A stretch of DNA of 64,000 nt from Syntrophomonadaceae bacterium (GTDB taxonomy: Bacteria; Bacillota; Dethiobacteria; DTU022): contig SKMK01000003.1 of assembly GCA_007121075.1 (NCBI GenBank), forward strand, positions 1 to 64,000, written 5' to 3'. A model generated the notes under the pieces. It saw only the letters and a list, made by a program, of their open reading frames with translations. It did not search any database and was not told the DNA's origin. Position numbers and translations under genes: made by a program. This document shows, piece by piece, positions 16,152-24,322 of the stretch. Numbering within the stretch: the stretch's first letter is position 1; every line of letters begins with the position of its first letter.

Positions 16152-17060
16152 CTAGTAAATCGGCATCAGGTTGTCGTCATCTATAACTGTTGTTTCTTGC
16201 TCTAAAATTTTTCGCATATCCTTGGGTACCGTAAACATGGTCAGGGCTGTTTCGCCATCAAAATAATACAGATTTAATTTTCGTTCTTCCACCAGGCTAT
16301 CGAATGTTTCGGCGGCGTACAGATCCGTATTAAAAGGAGCAGAAAGAATAAAGCCCCATTCTGTATTGTAAGAAGGGACGAAAGCCCGGTACGGTTTTAC
16401 AAAAGGCATTACCTTTTTAATTGTGTTATTGATGGCACTGTGCGATTCAATGAAGGGCAGACAGGTGTCGCCGGCCTGCAGTGAAAAAAGCCCTTTATCC
16501 GAAAGGCGCTTTTTGATTAATTCAAAGTACTGGACGGTGAAAAGTTTTAAAGCCGGCCCTTCTTCCACCGGTTCAGGGACATCGCTGATAATGACATCGA
16601 AGGTGCCGTTCTCGTTCTCCAGGTATTCCCTGGCATCCATGTAATAAAGGCTTACCCGCCGATCATCAAAACTACCCTGGTGCCATTTCTCCAGGTACTC
16701 CCGGCAGTGTTCAACAACTTCCCGGTCCAGATCGACCATGATCAACTGCTCCACGGTATTGTGTTTAAGCACTTCACGCAGGGTCGCTCCTTCTCCGCCC
16801 CCGATGACCAGTACGCGTCGAGGCGCCGGATTCATCAGCATTGCCGGATGAACCAGCGCCTCGTGGTAAATATACTCATCGCTTTCTGAAGATTGAACTT
16901 TGCCATCCAAAAATAGAATACGGCCGAAAAGTTCGGTATCGGCAATTTCAACCTGCTGGTATTCGCTTTGAAAACTTCTAATGTAGTTTTCAATACCATA
17001 TAAATGAGCCGTAGTTGGTGAAGTGTGATCTATGTACCACTTATGCTTTTTAAAAGGCAC
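16152..17060 (-). CDS. speE: Polyamine aminopropyltransferase (spermidine synthase)
   Basis: 302 residues. Transfers the aminopropyl group of decarboxylated AdoMet to putrescine. The cofactor-binding loop GGGEGATLREV (around residue 84) and the substrate-side segment ISDVPEP (where the usual motif is D-S-T/x-D-P) are visible. The adjacent upstream gene makes its decarboxylated AdoMet donor, so both steps of spermidine synthesis are together. The replacement around ISDVPEP means that the preferred amine acceptor (putrescine, agmatine or cadaverine) should not be assumed. Confidence 0.93.
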   Translation of the reverse strand: MPFKKHKWYIDHTSPTTAHLYGIENYIRSFQSEYQQVEIADTELFGRILFLDGKVQSSESDEYIYHEALVHPAMLMNPAPRRVLVIGGGEGATLREVLKHNTVEQLIMVDLDREVVEHCREYLEKWHQGSFDDRRVSLYYMDAREYLENENGTFDVIISDVPEPVEEGPALKLFTVQYFELIKKRLSDKGLFSLQAGDTCLPFIESHSAINNTIKKVMPFVKPYRAFVPSYNTEWGFILSAPFNTDLYAAETFDSLVEERKLNLYYFDGETALTMFTVPKDMRKILEQETTVIDDDNLMPIY

Positions 17061-17119
17061 TTAGCTTATCCTCCTTGCTTAAGCCCTCCCTGCTCTGAGC
17101 TGCAGTTTGACCGGCAACT

Positions 17120-17506
17120 TTAAGAATAAGTTGCCGCCTGTTTGTATTCGACCTGGACATCAAAGATGCCGCGCTTGATTTCTCGAGCCGACATATTTTG
17201 GGCTGAAAACGTCTGTTTCAAATAATTACACGACACCCATGGATCAACTGTTTGCCCGCAGGTAAAAACGTCAACTGCGGCATATCCGAATTCGGGCCAG
17301 GTGTGGATGGCCAGGTGGGATTCGGATATTACTACCACACCGCTTACGCCTTGAGGGCTGAATTGATGGAAAACGGTTTCTTTAACCTCAGCTCCCGCCT
17401 CAAGGGCAGCCGCAACCATGGATTGCTTTATCTGCTCGAGGTCACTCAAAGTCTCCATGGGGCAACCATAAAACTCAGCCAAAATATGACGGCCTAAAGC
17501 GCTCAT
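17120..17506 (-). CDS. speD: S-adenosylmethionine decarboxylase proenzyme
   Basis: 128 residues, the short prokaryotic type. Self-cleaves between Glu62 and Ser63 (ISESHLAIH) to form the pyruvoyl cofactor; Ser63, His68 and Cys83 (FTCGQ) fall at the same positions as the catalytic residues of the Thermotoga enzyme. The ORF track extends the frame to 17686, but ATG at 17506 has AAGGAGGT 7 nt before it and gives the family N-terminus MSALGRH; the extra 60 residues cross the promoter region. First gene of the speD-speE-ndk unit. Confidence 0.95.
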   Translation of the reverse strand: MSALGRHILAEFYGCPMETLSDLEQIKQSMVAAALEAGAEVKETVFHQFSPQGVSGVVVISESHLAIHTWPEFGYAAVDVFTCGQTVDPWVSCNYLKQTFSAQNMSAREIKRGIFDVQVEYKQAATYS

Positions 17507-17556
17507 CTCTGATACCTCCTTGTAAACAGTTTTTTCAAATAAAAGCGTCAGGATAC

Positions 17557-17584
17557 ATTGTACCAAAAAGAGCTTAAAAGTCAA
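17557..17584 (-). promoter_or_regulatory. Promoter of speD-speE-ndk
   Basis: On the minus strand TTGACT (17579-17584), 16-nt spacer, TACAAT (17557-17562); start about 44 nt before the speD ATG. Back to back with the promoter at 17611. Confidence 0.65.
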
Positions 17585-17610
17585 TGAGCAGGGAAAAATT
17601 CGAACAACTG

Positions 17611-17639
17611 TTGATAATGTCCCTGTATTTATATAGAAT
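17611..17639 (+). promoter_or_regulatory. Promoter of the ADP-forming acetyl-CoA synthetase operon
   Basis: TTGATA (17611-17616), 17-nt spacer, TAGAAT (17634-17639), about 39 nt before the ATG at 17685. Confidence 0.75.
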
Positions 17640-17684
17640 AAAGAGAGGTGTTCAAGCAAGAAATTATAGCAAAGGATTGTGGCC

Positions 17685-19808
17685 ATGAGTAGCTTAGAAT
17701 TTTTATTTAACCCGGCCCAAATTGCCGTGGTCGGAGCTTCCCGGTCAACTCAGAAAATCGGCTATGCTGTTTTAGATAACATCATTAAAAGTAATTTTAA
17801 AGGGAATATTTATCCCATAAACCCCAACGAGGAAGAAATAGCCGGCCTGAAGACATACTGTTCGGTTTTAGATGTAAAAGCCCCTATTGATGTGGCCGTC
17901 ATATCAGTTCCCGCCAGGCATGCCGCCAAAGTGGCTGAAGAGTGCGGACAGGCAGGCGTTAAGGGGTTAATCGTCATTACCGCCGGTTTTAAGGAAGTCG
18001 GCAAGGAAGGTCTGAAGCAGGAACAGGAACTGAGATCAATTTGCAAACGCTACGGCATGCGCATGCTCGGCCCAAATTGCGTCGGGCTTATGGATACCCA
18101 TACCCCGGTTAACGCTTCTTTTGCCGAAGGATTCCCCAATCGAGGAAATATTTCTTTTATATCTCAGAGCGGTGCTATGTTGGTTTCAATTCTTGACTGG
18201 AGCTTCGAAATGGGGATGGGTTTTTCGCGCTTTATCAGCACCGGCAACAAGGCTGATTTGACTGAAATCGATTTGATTGAAAGCTGTGCCGACGATCCCC
18301 AGACCAGCGTTATACTCTGTTATGTTGAAGACATTACCGACGGCGAAAGGTTTGTCAAAGTTTGCTCGGAGGCGAGTAAGAAAAAACCCATAATCATCTT
18401 AAAATCCGGGACCAGCAGCGCCGGCGCCCTGGCTGCCAGTTCCCATACCGGAGCCCTGGCCGGAAGCAACCGGGCTTATGATGCCGCTTTCAGGCAGAGC
18501 GGCGTGCTCAGGGCTGAAAGCATGAACGATCTCTTCGATATGGCAAGAGCTTTTGCAACCCAGCCTCTGCCCGGCAATTCACGGACAGCCATCGTTACCA
18601 ATGCCGGCGGGCCTGCTATTGTAGCCACTGACGCTGTTGAAAAGTATGGCCTTAAAATGGCCCGTTTTACAAAAGAAACTATTGATAAGTTAAGGGAAAA
18701 TCTGCCCAGTGAAGCAAACCTCTATAACCCGGTTGATATTCTCGGCGATGCCCGCGATGACCGGTACCGGTTTGCCCTGGAAACCGTCATCGAGGATGAA
18801 AACGTAGACAACGCCCTGGTTCTGCTTTGCCCGGCGGCTGTAACCGAACCGGAAAGAACTGCCCGCACAATAGTTGAACTGAATAAAAAACATAACCATA
18901 AACCGGTTATGGCTGTATACATGGGAGGAAAAACCCTGACCGAAGGGCGAAGCTACCTGACCACCAATTCTATACCTACTTTTACATTTCCGGAGCCATC
19001 TGTTAATTCTTTGCAAGGCATGCTCCAGTACTCTCAATATCTCAAAGCGCCTGATCCTTCCGACCCGGTGGAATTAACCGGCATTGATAAGAAAGCTGTT
19101 CGCAAAACCCTGGACGATGTTTTTGCCGACCGCAGGGTGGTTTTACTGGGACATGAGGCTTCCGGTGTAATGGCGGCTTATGGTATCCAGGTCAGTAAGA
19201 CGTACCTGGCCGGGTCAGAAGATGAAGCGGCTGGGATTGGTGAAAAACTTGGTTTCCCTGTAGCATTGAAAATTTCTTCACCCCGCATTGCGCATAAAAC
19301 TGATGTCGGTGGGGTGGCAATTGGTTTACACAGCGATAAAGAAGTAAAAAGAGCCTATCGAAAAATCATGGAAAACGTGCAATATTACCTGCCCGATGCT
19401 CCGATATATGGCATTGAGGTGCAGAATATGGTTGAGGAAGGGATCGAGGTTATCGTCGGCATGTCCAGGGATGTCCAGTTTGGACCACTGGTAGTTTTCG
19501 GGCTGGGTGGAATTTATGTCAACCTCCTTGAAGATGTTTCGTTCCGCCTTGCCCCGGGTCTAACCACCCGGGAAGAAGTCAAAAAAATGATTTCCGAAAC
19601 CAAGGCTTATATTTTACTCAAAGGCTACCGGGGCAAAAAACCGGCCGATATCGAAGCCCTTTCCGATACTGTTCTGAGGACGGCCAGGCTGGTCAGTGAT
19701 TTTAGGGAAATAACCGAAATGGACATTAACCCGGTTCGGGTTCATTCCAGGGGCGCCACAGCCCTTGATGTAAAAATAACGGTTGAAGAAGTTAATGATA
19801 AGGGATAA
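17685..19808 (+). CDS. Acetate/acyl-CoA ligase (ADP-forming), fused alpha and beta subunits
   Basis: 707 residues. Interconverts acyl-CoA, ADP and phosphate with the free acid, ATP and CoA, giving substrate-level ATP in fermenters. Order: CoA-binding domain (about 1-130), two succinyl-CoA-synthetase-like domains (about 145-460) and an ATP-grasp domain (about 485-707, [18 protein letters not shown]). The phosphorylated histidine is His254 in SHTGALAG. No acetyltransferase (Pat) domain is attached. ATG at 17685 is chosen because AAAGGA lies 8 nt upstream; GTG at 17679 is too close. The next gene, 20 nt on, is a BioD/DRTGG protein. Acid specificity (acetate, branched or aryl) cannot be read. Confidence 0.93.
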   Translation: MSSLEFLFNPAQIAVVGASRSTQKIGYAVLDNIIKSNFKGNIYPINPNEEEIAGLKTYCSVLDVKAPIDVAVISVPARHAAKVAEECGQAGVKGLIVITAGFKEVGKEGLKQEQELRSICKRYGMRMLGPNCVGLMDTHTPVNASFAEGFPNRGNISFISQSGAMLVSILDWSFEMGMGFSRFISTGNKADLTEIDLIESCADDPQTSVILCYVEDITDGERFVKVCSEASKKKPIIILKSGTSSAGALAASSHTGALAGSNRAYDAAFRQSGVLRAESMNDLFDMARAFATQPLPGNSRTAIVTNAGGPAIVATDAVEKYGLKMARFTKETIDKLRENLPSEANLYNPVDILGDARDDRYRFALETVIEDENVDNALVLLCPAAVTEPERTARTIVELNKKHNHKPVMAVYMGGKTLTEGRSYLTTNSIPTFTFPEPSVNSLQGMLQYSQYLKAPDPSDPVELTGIDKKAVRKTLDDVFADRRVVLLGHEASGVMAAYGIQVSKTYLAGSEDEAAGIGEKLGFPVALKISSPRIAHKTDVGGVAIGLHSDKEVKRAYRKIMENVQYYLPDAPIYGIEVQNMVEEGIEVIVGMSRDVQFGPLVVFGLGGIYVNLLEDVSFRLAPGLTTREEVKKMISETKAYILLKGYRGKKPADIEALSDTVLRTARLVSDFREITEMDINPVRVHSRGATALDVKITVEEVNDKG

Positions 19809-19828
19809 CTCCTTAATGAGGTGATTAA

Positions 19829-20890
19829 ATGAAGGCGATTTATTTTTCTGGAAAAGCCGGCGGGGGGAAAACTGCCACCGCCCTCGGATTGGGATTAAAA
19901 CTTAAAGAGCAGGGTTTGAAAGTTTCATATTTCAAGCCGATTGGTTTTCGGAAAGGGACAGTAAAAAAAGACGATGACGACGTCATGTTGATGCGCGATC
20001 TGTTATCCCTGCCTTTCCCCGGGGGCACTGTTTCTCCTGTTACTGTAAATGACCATTACCTGACCCCGCGATTTATGCAGGAAGTCAAGGATCTTCACCC
20101 CCGCATAAAAAAAGCCTTTCAAAAATGTTCCGAGGGATACGATATTGTCCTGATTGATGGCAGCATCGAGCCCCATGTAGGCCACAATCAGGGCCTCGAT
20201 GATTTTAACCTGGCGGAAATACTTGGCGCTACAGCTTTGCCGGTAATCAAGGCTGATGACGATTTTGACCTTGATCAAAACTTGCTTTACCTGGAGATGT
20301 GGACAAACAAAAATATTCCGGTACTCGGCTGTATTTTTAACAATGTTGCCACCACCCAGTGGAACAAAAGCAACAGCATATACAAGCCGCTGGTTGAAGA
20401 CAAGGGTTTTGATGTTTTAGGTGTAATCCCGAGCCAGGTCGAAATATCGGCTCCGACCGTGGCCGAATTTTTTGATGTTGTCGGAGGCGATGTCCTAACC
20501 GCTCCAGATAACATGAACCGGATTGTTGAAGAAGTGGTCGTAGGGACCATGACCATTGAGAGCGCCCTTACCTACCTGCGCCGGGCCCCAAATAAAGCTT
20601 TGATCACGGGCGGCGATCGCAGCGATATGGCCCTGACAGCCCTTGAAACCAGCACCTCGGTAATTATATTAACCGGTGGCCTTTACCCGGATCTGGCTGT
20701 GCTTTCCCAGGCTGAAGAAAAAGGGGTTCCGGTAATACTGGTCCATGAAGATACCTACTCCACCATCGAAAATCTGCAGAGTATTTACCGGAGCATACAT
20801 CCACAGAACACTGAAGCAATAAAAATAATCAAAAATAACATTGACAAATACTTGAAATGGGAAAAGCTTATTGATTACATCAAAGCATAA
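19829..20890 (+). CDS. BioD-like P-loop plus DRTGG domain protein (phosphotransacetylase N-terminal family)
   Basis: 353 residues. A dethiobiotin-synthetase-like P-loop domain (about 1-210, FSGKAGGGKTAT at 7-17; LIDGSIEP as Walker B-like region) followed by a DRTGG domain (about 215-330, with ITGGDRSD). This is the architecture of the N-terminal regulatory part of long phosphotransacetylases, here without the catalytic Pta domain. It is cotranscribed with ADP-forming acetyl-CoA synthetase, so a role in sensing nucleotides or controlling acetyl-CoA/acetate flux is a fair inference. No enzyme activity is claimed. Confidence 0.82.
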   Translation: MKAIYFSGKAGGGKTATALGLGLKLKEQGLKVSYFKPIGFRKGTVKKDDDDVMLMRDLLSLPFPGGTVSPVTVNDHYLTPRFMQEVKDLHPRIKKAFQKCSEGYDIVLIDGSIEPHVGHNQGLDDFNLAEILGATALPVIKADDDFDLDQNLLYLEMWTNKNIPVLGCIFNNVATTQWNKSNSIYKPLVEDKGFDVLGVIPSQVEISAPTVAEFFDVVGGDVLTAPDNMNRIVEEVVVGTMTIESALTYLRRAPNKALITGGDRSDMALTALETSTSVIILTGGLYPDLAVLSQAEEKGVPVILVHEDTYSTIENLQSIYRSIHPQNTEAIKIIKNNIDKYLKWEKLIDYIKA

Positions 20891-20914
20891 AATTAGCGGT
20901 AGCTGAAAATAAAT

Positions 20915-22156
20915 TTAATCATTTTCATAGTCCAGGATCTTGTTTTCCCAGGTCCTGATTTTCAAAAGATCTTTGCCCATGCTGACCAGGTATTCGGGCA
21001 GCATTGGTGTTTTGCCCAGGCCAAAAGGTGCGTTGACAACATAATGGGGAATTGCCAACCCTGAAGTGTAACCGCGTAATTTTTCCATTATCTCTATACC
21101 TTCTTCAACTTTGGTCCTGAAATGGGAAGTGCCCTTGACTGCCTTGGCGTGGAAAATCAGGTAAGGCCTGACCATCATTTTCAGCAGCTCCTGGTTTAGT
21201 TTTCTCATCACAAAGGGATCGTTGTTTACGCCTTTAAGAAGCACTGTCTGGTTGCCCAAACTTACGCCGCTCCTGGCCAGTTTAAAACATACTTCCCTGG
21301 CCCTGGGGGTAACTTCAAGGGGATGGTTGTAATGAGTAATCACATATAGAGGTAGATGCTCGGAAAAAATACGACACAGTTCGTCGTCAACCCGCTGCGG
21401 CATGGTAACCAGAGTCCTTGACCCGAAGCGCTTAATTTCAACGTGTTCGATACTGTCGATTTCCTCCAGGAGCCATTTGATGCTCTGATTACTAAGCATC
21501 AGGCCATCTCCGCCCGTCAGCAGAACATCGCGTATTTCTTCGTTATTCCTGACATAATCAATTGCTTCTTCCAATTGTTCCCTGGGCGTAGCTAAATCCT
21601 GTTCGCCGATACCTCTGCGCCGCTGGCAGTGCCGGCAGTACATAGCACACTGGTTGGTAACTTTTATAATCAAGCGATCCGGATAACGGCGGGTAATTGC
21701 CGCTGTTGGAGAAGTAAATTCTTCCCCCATTGGGTCATCATAACCTTCCTGATCCAGGTATTCATTGATACTTGGTATGCATTGTTTTTTTACCGGATCG
21801 TCCGGATTATCAGGGTCTATTAAGCTGAGATAATAGGGAGAAACCGCCCAGCGGAATTTTGATCCTGTCTCCTTGATTTCTTCAAGTTCCTGTTTATCTA
21901 TGGGTAGAAGTTCCTTTAAAACATCAGGAGTGGTGATCCGGTTTTTAAGCTGCCAGTGCCAATTTTCCCAGTCATAATCGGAAGCCTTAAAATACTCCTT
22001 TATTCTTTTCTGGTTTTTCTGAATTTGAGGCCAGTTCTTAAAACCAAACGGCATATCTTTTAGAGCCTCTCTGTAATCGGCTATTGTGTCTTTCAGCTCA
22101 TTAGCCCGGTCATGCGCAATCTTTTGTTTTTCTTCAAGGCTTTTCTCAACAGTCAT
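20915..22156 (-). CDS. eam: Radical SAM aminomutase, probable glutamate 2,3-aminomutase
   Basis: 413 residues, KamA family: PLP- and AdoMet-dependent 1,2-amino shift. The radical SAM cluster motif is CAMYCRHC (Cys170, 174, 177) and the PLP lysine is Lys382 in GLGKTP. In lysine 2,3-aminomutase two aspartates 37 residues apart bind the substrate side chain; here the aligned positions are Lys338 (IFHAKAV) and Asn375 (YVVNAPF), the pair reported for glutamate 2,3-aminomutase. The product would be beta-glutamate, a compatible solute. ATG at 22156 is chosen over the upstream in-frame start because AAGGAGG precedes it and the -10/-35 lie upstream. A perfect consensus promoter drives it. Convergent with the DRTGG gene. 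Confidence 0.85.
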   Translation of the reverse strand: MTVEKSLEEKQKIAHDRANELKDTIADYREALKDMPFGFKNWPQIQKNQKRIKEYFKASDYDWENWHWQLKNRITTPDVLKELLPIDKQELEEIKETGSKFRWAVSPYYLSLIDPDNPDDPVKKQCIPSINEYLDQEGYDDPMGEEFTSPTAAITRRYPDRLIIKVTNQCAMYCRHCQRRRGIGEQDLATPREQLEEAIDYVRNNEEIRDVLLTGGDGLMLSNQSIKWLLEEIDSIEHVEIKRFGSRTLVTMPQRVDDELCRIFSEHLPLYVITHYNHPLEVTPRAREVCFKLARSGVSLGNQTVLLKGVNNDPFVMRKLNQELLKMMVRPYLIFHAKAVKGTSHFRTKVEEGIEIMEKLRGYTSGLAIPHYVVNAPFGLGKTPMLPEYLVSMGKDLLKIRTWENKILDYEND

Positions 22157-22202
22157 CCTGGCACAACCCTCCTTCTTGTAACATTTCGTTTTTAGTAAAT
22201 CT

Positions 22203-22231
22203 ATTATACTTAGTAACATTTTTGATGTCAA
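22203..22231 (-). promoter_or_regulatory. Perfect consensus promoter of the aminomutase gene
   Basis: On the minus strand TTGACA (22226-22231), exactly 17 nt, TATAAT (22203-22208). Start about 40 nt before the ATG at 22156. Strong expression by the main sigma factor is expected. Confidence 0.9.
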
Positions 22232-22264
22232 AAAGAAAAGGCCCGGTTATACCGTCGGCCTTTT
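22231..22264 (-). terminator. Terminator of the secreted-protein gene
   Basis: AAAAGGCC/GGCCTTTT stem with an inner CGG/CCG helix, followed on the minus strand by CTTTTTG. It abuts the aminomutase -35. Confidence 0.75.
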
Positions 22265-22292
22265 CCATAATTCTTTGCATATTTTAAACAAT

Positions 22293-23123
22293 TTATGGTT
22301 GCCTATCCCACCAACCTGTCTTTGCTTTTCCTTCTCTTACTTCGGAGGACTCATAAACCCTGGCGTAACCGTCAACGCGCATAGTTTCGCTTATGAAACC
22401 GTCTACATCCAGCTGGCGCTTTGTGGTGCCGCCCGTATTTTCAAAATCCGAACGGATCCTGAGATATTCTTCGCTACCTGAAGCAGCGGCAATCGACTGC
22501 CTGATATAGCCTTCTTCTCCAGGGTCCATATCCACACCAACCCTGACTGTTGCTTCATTACGGGGCAGGTTGATACTGTTTGAGCTCAGGATCCTTACAT
22601 TTCTTTTCGCTTCGCTGTATGCATCTATTATGCCCTGTACTCTATCGTCGTAATAATCCTGTAAGCTTCTCATCCTGGAATAGTAAGTGGCCCCGTCCAT
22701 ATCTTCGGCCGCTCTCTCGACATTGAGGGCCTGGATGGCCTGCTCGCGATCTCTTTCCACTTGAGCCAGTGCTTCTTCTTCCATCCTTAAAATATCAGCT
22801 GAAGCAGCATTGGGGTCGGTTCTGCCCCTCATGTACATGCTTATATTAACTTTATCTTCAGTCCTGGTAAATGTACCGTCCCGGCGCCTGCCATCCCTGT
22901 ACTGAACAGAATGAACATCGTGGCTACCGCTTGCTTCCCCAAATCCTCGAACATAAAAACTGCCTGAACCTCGATGGTACTCAATCTCTTTTTGATGGAA
23001 GATGTCCCCAATATACCTGAAGCCGGTACTGGTCCGTTTATACTCATCAGCGGCAGCAGGCAGGGAAAGTGCTAAGATTAAAATTAGGGTTAGTGCAATC
23101 CCTATAATTGCCTTTTTTTGCAT
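22293..23123 (-). CDS. Secreted protein of unknown function
   Basis: 276 residues, family not recognised. Signal peptide 1-25 (hydrophobic 6-20, cleavage at AAA-DEY). The mature part has a Tyr/Gly/Arg-rich beta-like region (26-105), a charged helical stretch likely to be coiled coil (about 105-180: EEEALAQVERDREQAI) and a C-terminal beta-like region ending in WWDRQP. No cysteine, no LPXTG, no lipobox. It has its own terminator and lies downstream of tRNA-Pro; no functional neighbour. Possibly a cell-envelope or exported structural protein; this is only a guess. Confidence 0.75.
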   Translation of the reverse strand: MQKKAIIGIALTLILILALSLPAAADEYKRTSTGFRYIGDIFHQKEIEYHRGSGSFYVRGFGEASGSHDVHSVQYRDGRRRDGTFTRTEDKVNISMYMRGRTDPNAASADILRMEEEALAQVERDREQAIQALNVERAAEDMDGATYYSRMRSLQDYYDDRVQGIIDAYSEAKRNVRILSSNSINLPRNEATVRVGVDMDPGEEGYIRQSIAAASGSEEYLRIRSDFENTGGTTKRQLDVDGFISETMRVDGYARVYESSEVREGKAKTGWWDRQP

Positions 23124-23210
23124 AAAGCGGGCACGTCCCTTCCTTTCATATTCATCTTAATATTAGTTATGTCTTCCCCCCGCATCACCCCCAAAAGAGT
23201 TCTAAAAAAA

Positions 23211-23287
23211 TGGTCGGAGCGATAGGATTTGAACCTACGACCTCTTGACCCCCAGTCAAGCGCGCTACCAAACTGCGCCACGCCCCG
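23211..23287 (-). tRNA. tRNA-Pro (GGG)
   Basis: 77 nt including encoded CCA. Acceptor stem CGGGGCG/CGCTCCG (one G-U pair), anticodon stem CTTGA/TCAAG with loop CTGGGGG, anticodon GGG, T-arm GGTTCAAATCC. A T-run follows directly after CCA. Confidence 0.97.
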
Positions 23288-23716
23288 ATGTTAATTAATA
23301 CTTTATACAATTCTTAGTTCATTTTAAATCAAGGTTTTCAAAAAGTCAACAATCGTGTTGCTCTACCCGAACAGCAAAGGAGTGTGCTAAACTATGAGTA
23401 CATTTCTTTTTGATGCAACGATAACTCCCTCAAGTACTTTTAATTATGATGCAACGGGCAATCGTTACATACTAAGGATATAAACAGAATAGGAGGTGCA
23501 ACAATCGAAATAACCCGGGAACATGAATGTAAATTTTGGCTTTTCTCTCCTCTGGAGGGAAAAGCGCCCGAAAAGAAGAAACGCGAATTATATACCCGGC
23601 GCAGCATGGAGGCCCTGTCGGTTTTCTAAAATAAATATCGGGATTTATTTGCTTCAGAAATATGAAGTAGTTTTTACGCAAAATAATAATAGCTGATCAG
23701 GAGGTTAGATCAAACA
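23288..23716. other. 429-bp intergenic region between tRNA-Pro and plsY paralog
   Basis: Holds the tRNA-Pro promoter and the plsY ribosome binding site (GGAGG, 12 nt before the ATG). Two tiny ORFs exist: 23394-23483 (29 codons, AAAGGAG upstream, with the segment FNYDATGNR that resembles an RHS/YD repeat) and 23523-23696 (57 codons, no clear ribosome binding site). Neither is convincing as a gene. No RNA family was recognised. Confidence 0.5.
23321..23349 (-). promoter_or_regulatory. tRNA-Pro promoter
   Basis: On the minus strand TTGACT (23344-23349), 17-nt spacer, TAAAAT (23321-23326); start about 27 nt before the tRNA. Confidence 0.75.
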
Positions 23717-24295
23717 ATGAACGATATGTTATCAATGGCAATTGCATACCTGCTGGGATCTTTTCCAACCGCCTACTTGATGGGCCGTTTGTTTAAAAAG
23801 ATCGATATCCGCGAAACCGGTTCGGGAAATGTGGGGGGCATGAACCTCTTCCGGACCGCCGGCTTCATTCCAGGGTTTTTAACCGTTTTAATTGACATCG
23901 GCAAAGGGGCGCTGGCTGTCCTGGCGGCTTTAAACTGGAGTGATGAGCCCCTGGTGGTACTCATGGCCGGCTTACTGGTAGTCCTGGGCCACAATTACAG
24001 CGTCTTTTTAAGATACCGGGGGGGCAAAGGCCTGGCTACGGCCCTCGGGGTGTTTATCGCTTTGTCTCCTTATACCATCCCGTTCATCTTGCTCGCTGCT
24101 GTGTGTTTAACCATAGCCATGAAAGATATTAACACGGCTTTCGGCGCTTCCGCTTTAAGTATTCCGGTTATCCTGTTTTTCCAGTACCATGAAACTGCAT
24201 GGGTTTTGTTCGGGTTAGCCCTGGCTGCGATCATCACGGCCAGGCACGTCCCCGATTACCAGGCTTACAGGCAGGGTCGCAGGAAAATCACCTGA
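23717..24295 (+). CDS. Divergent PlsY-family acyl-phosphate:glycerol-3-phosphate acyltransferase paralog
   Basis: 192 residues, five membrane segments. Motif 2 is intact (GHNYSVFLRYRGGKG), but motif 1 reads GSGNVGGMN instead of GSGN-x-GATN, and motif 3 reads RHVPDYQAYRQG without the usual Asn and Glu of the H-x-x-N...G-x-E pattern. A canonical PlsY lies 1.2 kb away. It may be a specialised or impaired acyltransferase, or act with another acyl donor or acceptor. Its own strand and ribosome binding site show that it is separately expressed. Confidence 0.82.
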   Translation: MNDMLSMAIAYLLGSFPTAYLMGRLFKKIDIRETGSGNVGGMNLFRTAGFIPGFLTVLIDIGKGALAVLAALNWSDEPLVVLMAGLLVVLGHNYSVFLRYRGGKGLATALGVFIALSPYTIPFILLAAVCLTIAMKDINTAFGASALSIPVILFFQYHETAWVLFGLALAAIITARHVPDYQAYRQGRRKIT

Positions 24296-24322
24296 TCAAC
24301 TGGAAGAAGATTATTACATGTT

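Noticed and set aside
17507-17686. 60-residue N-terminal extension of speD in the ORF track
   Set aside because: It crosses the divergent promoters and lacks a ribosome binding site; ATG at 17506 has AAGGAGGT and matches the family start.
20915-22156. Lysine 2,3-aminomutase (lysine fermentation)
   Set aside because: Substrate-side aspartates are replaced by Lys and Asn, and no lysine fermentation genes (kamDE, kdd, kce, kal) are nearby.
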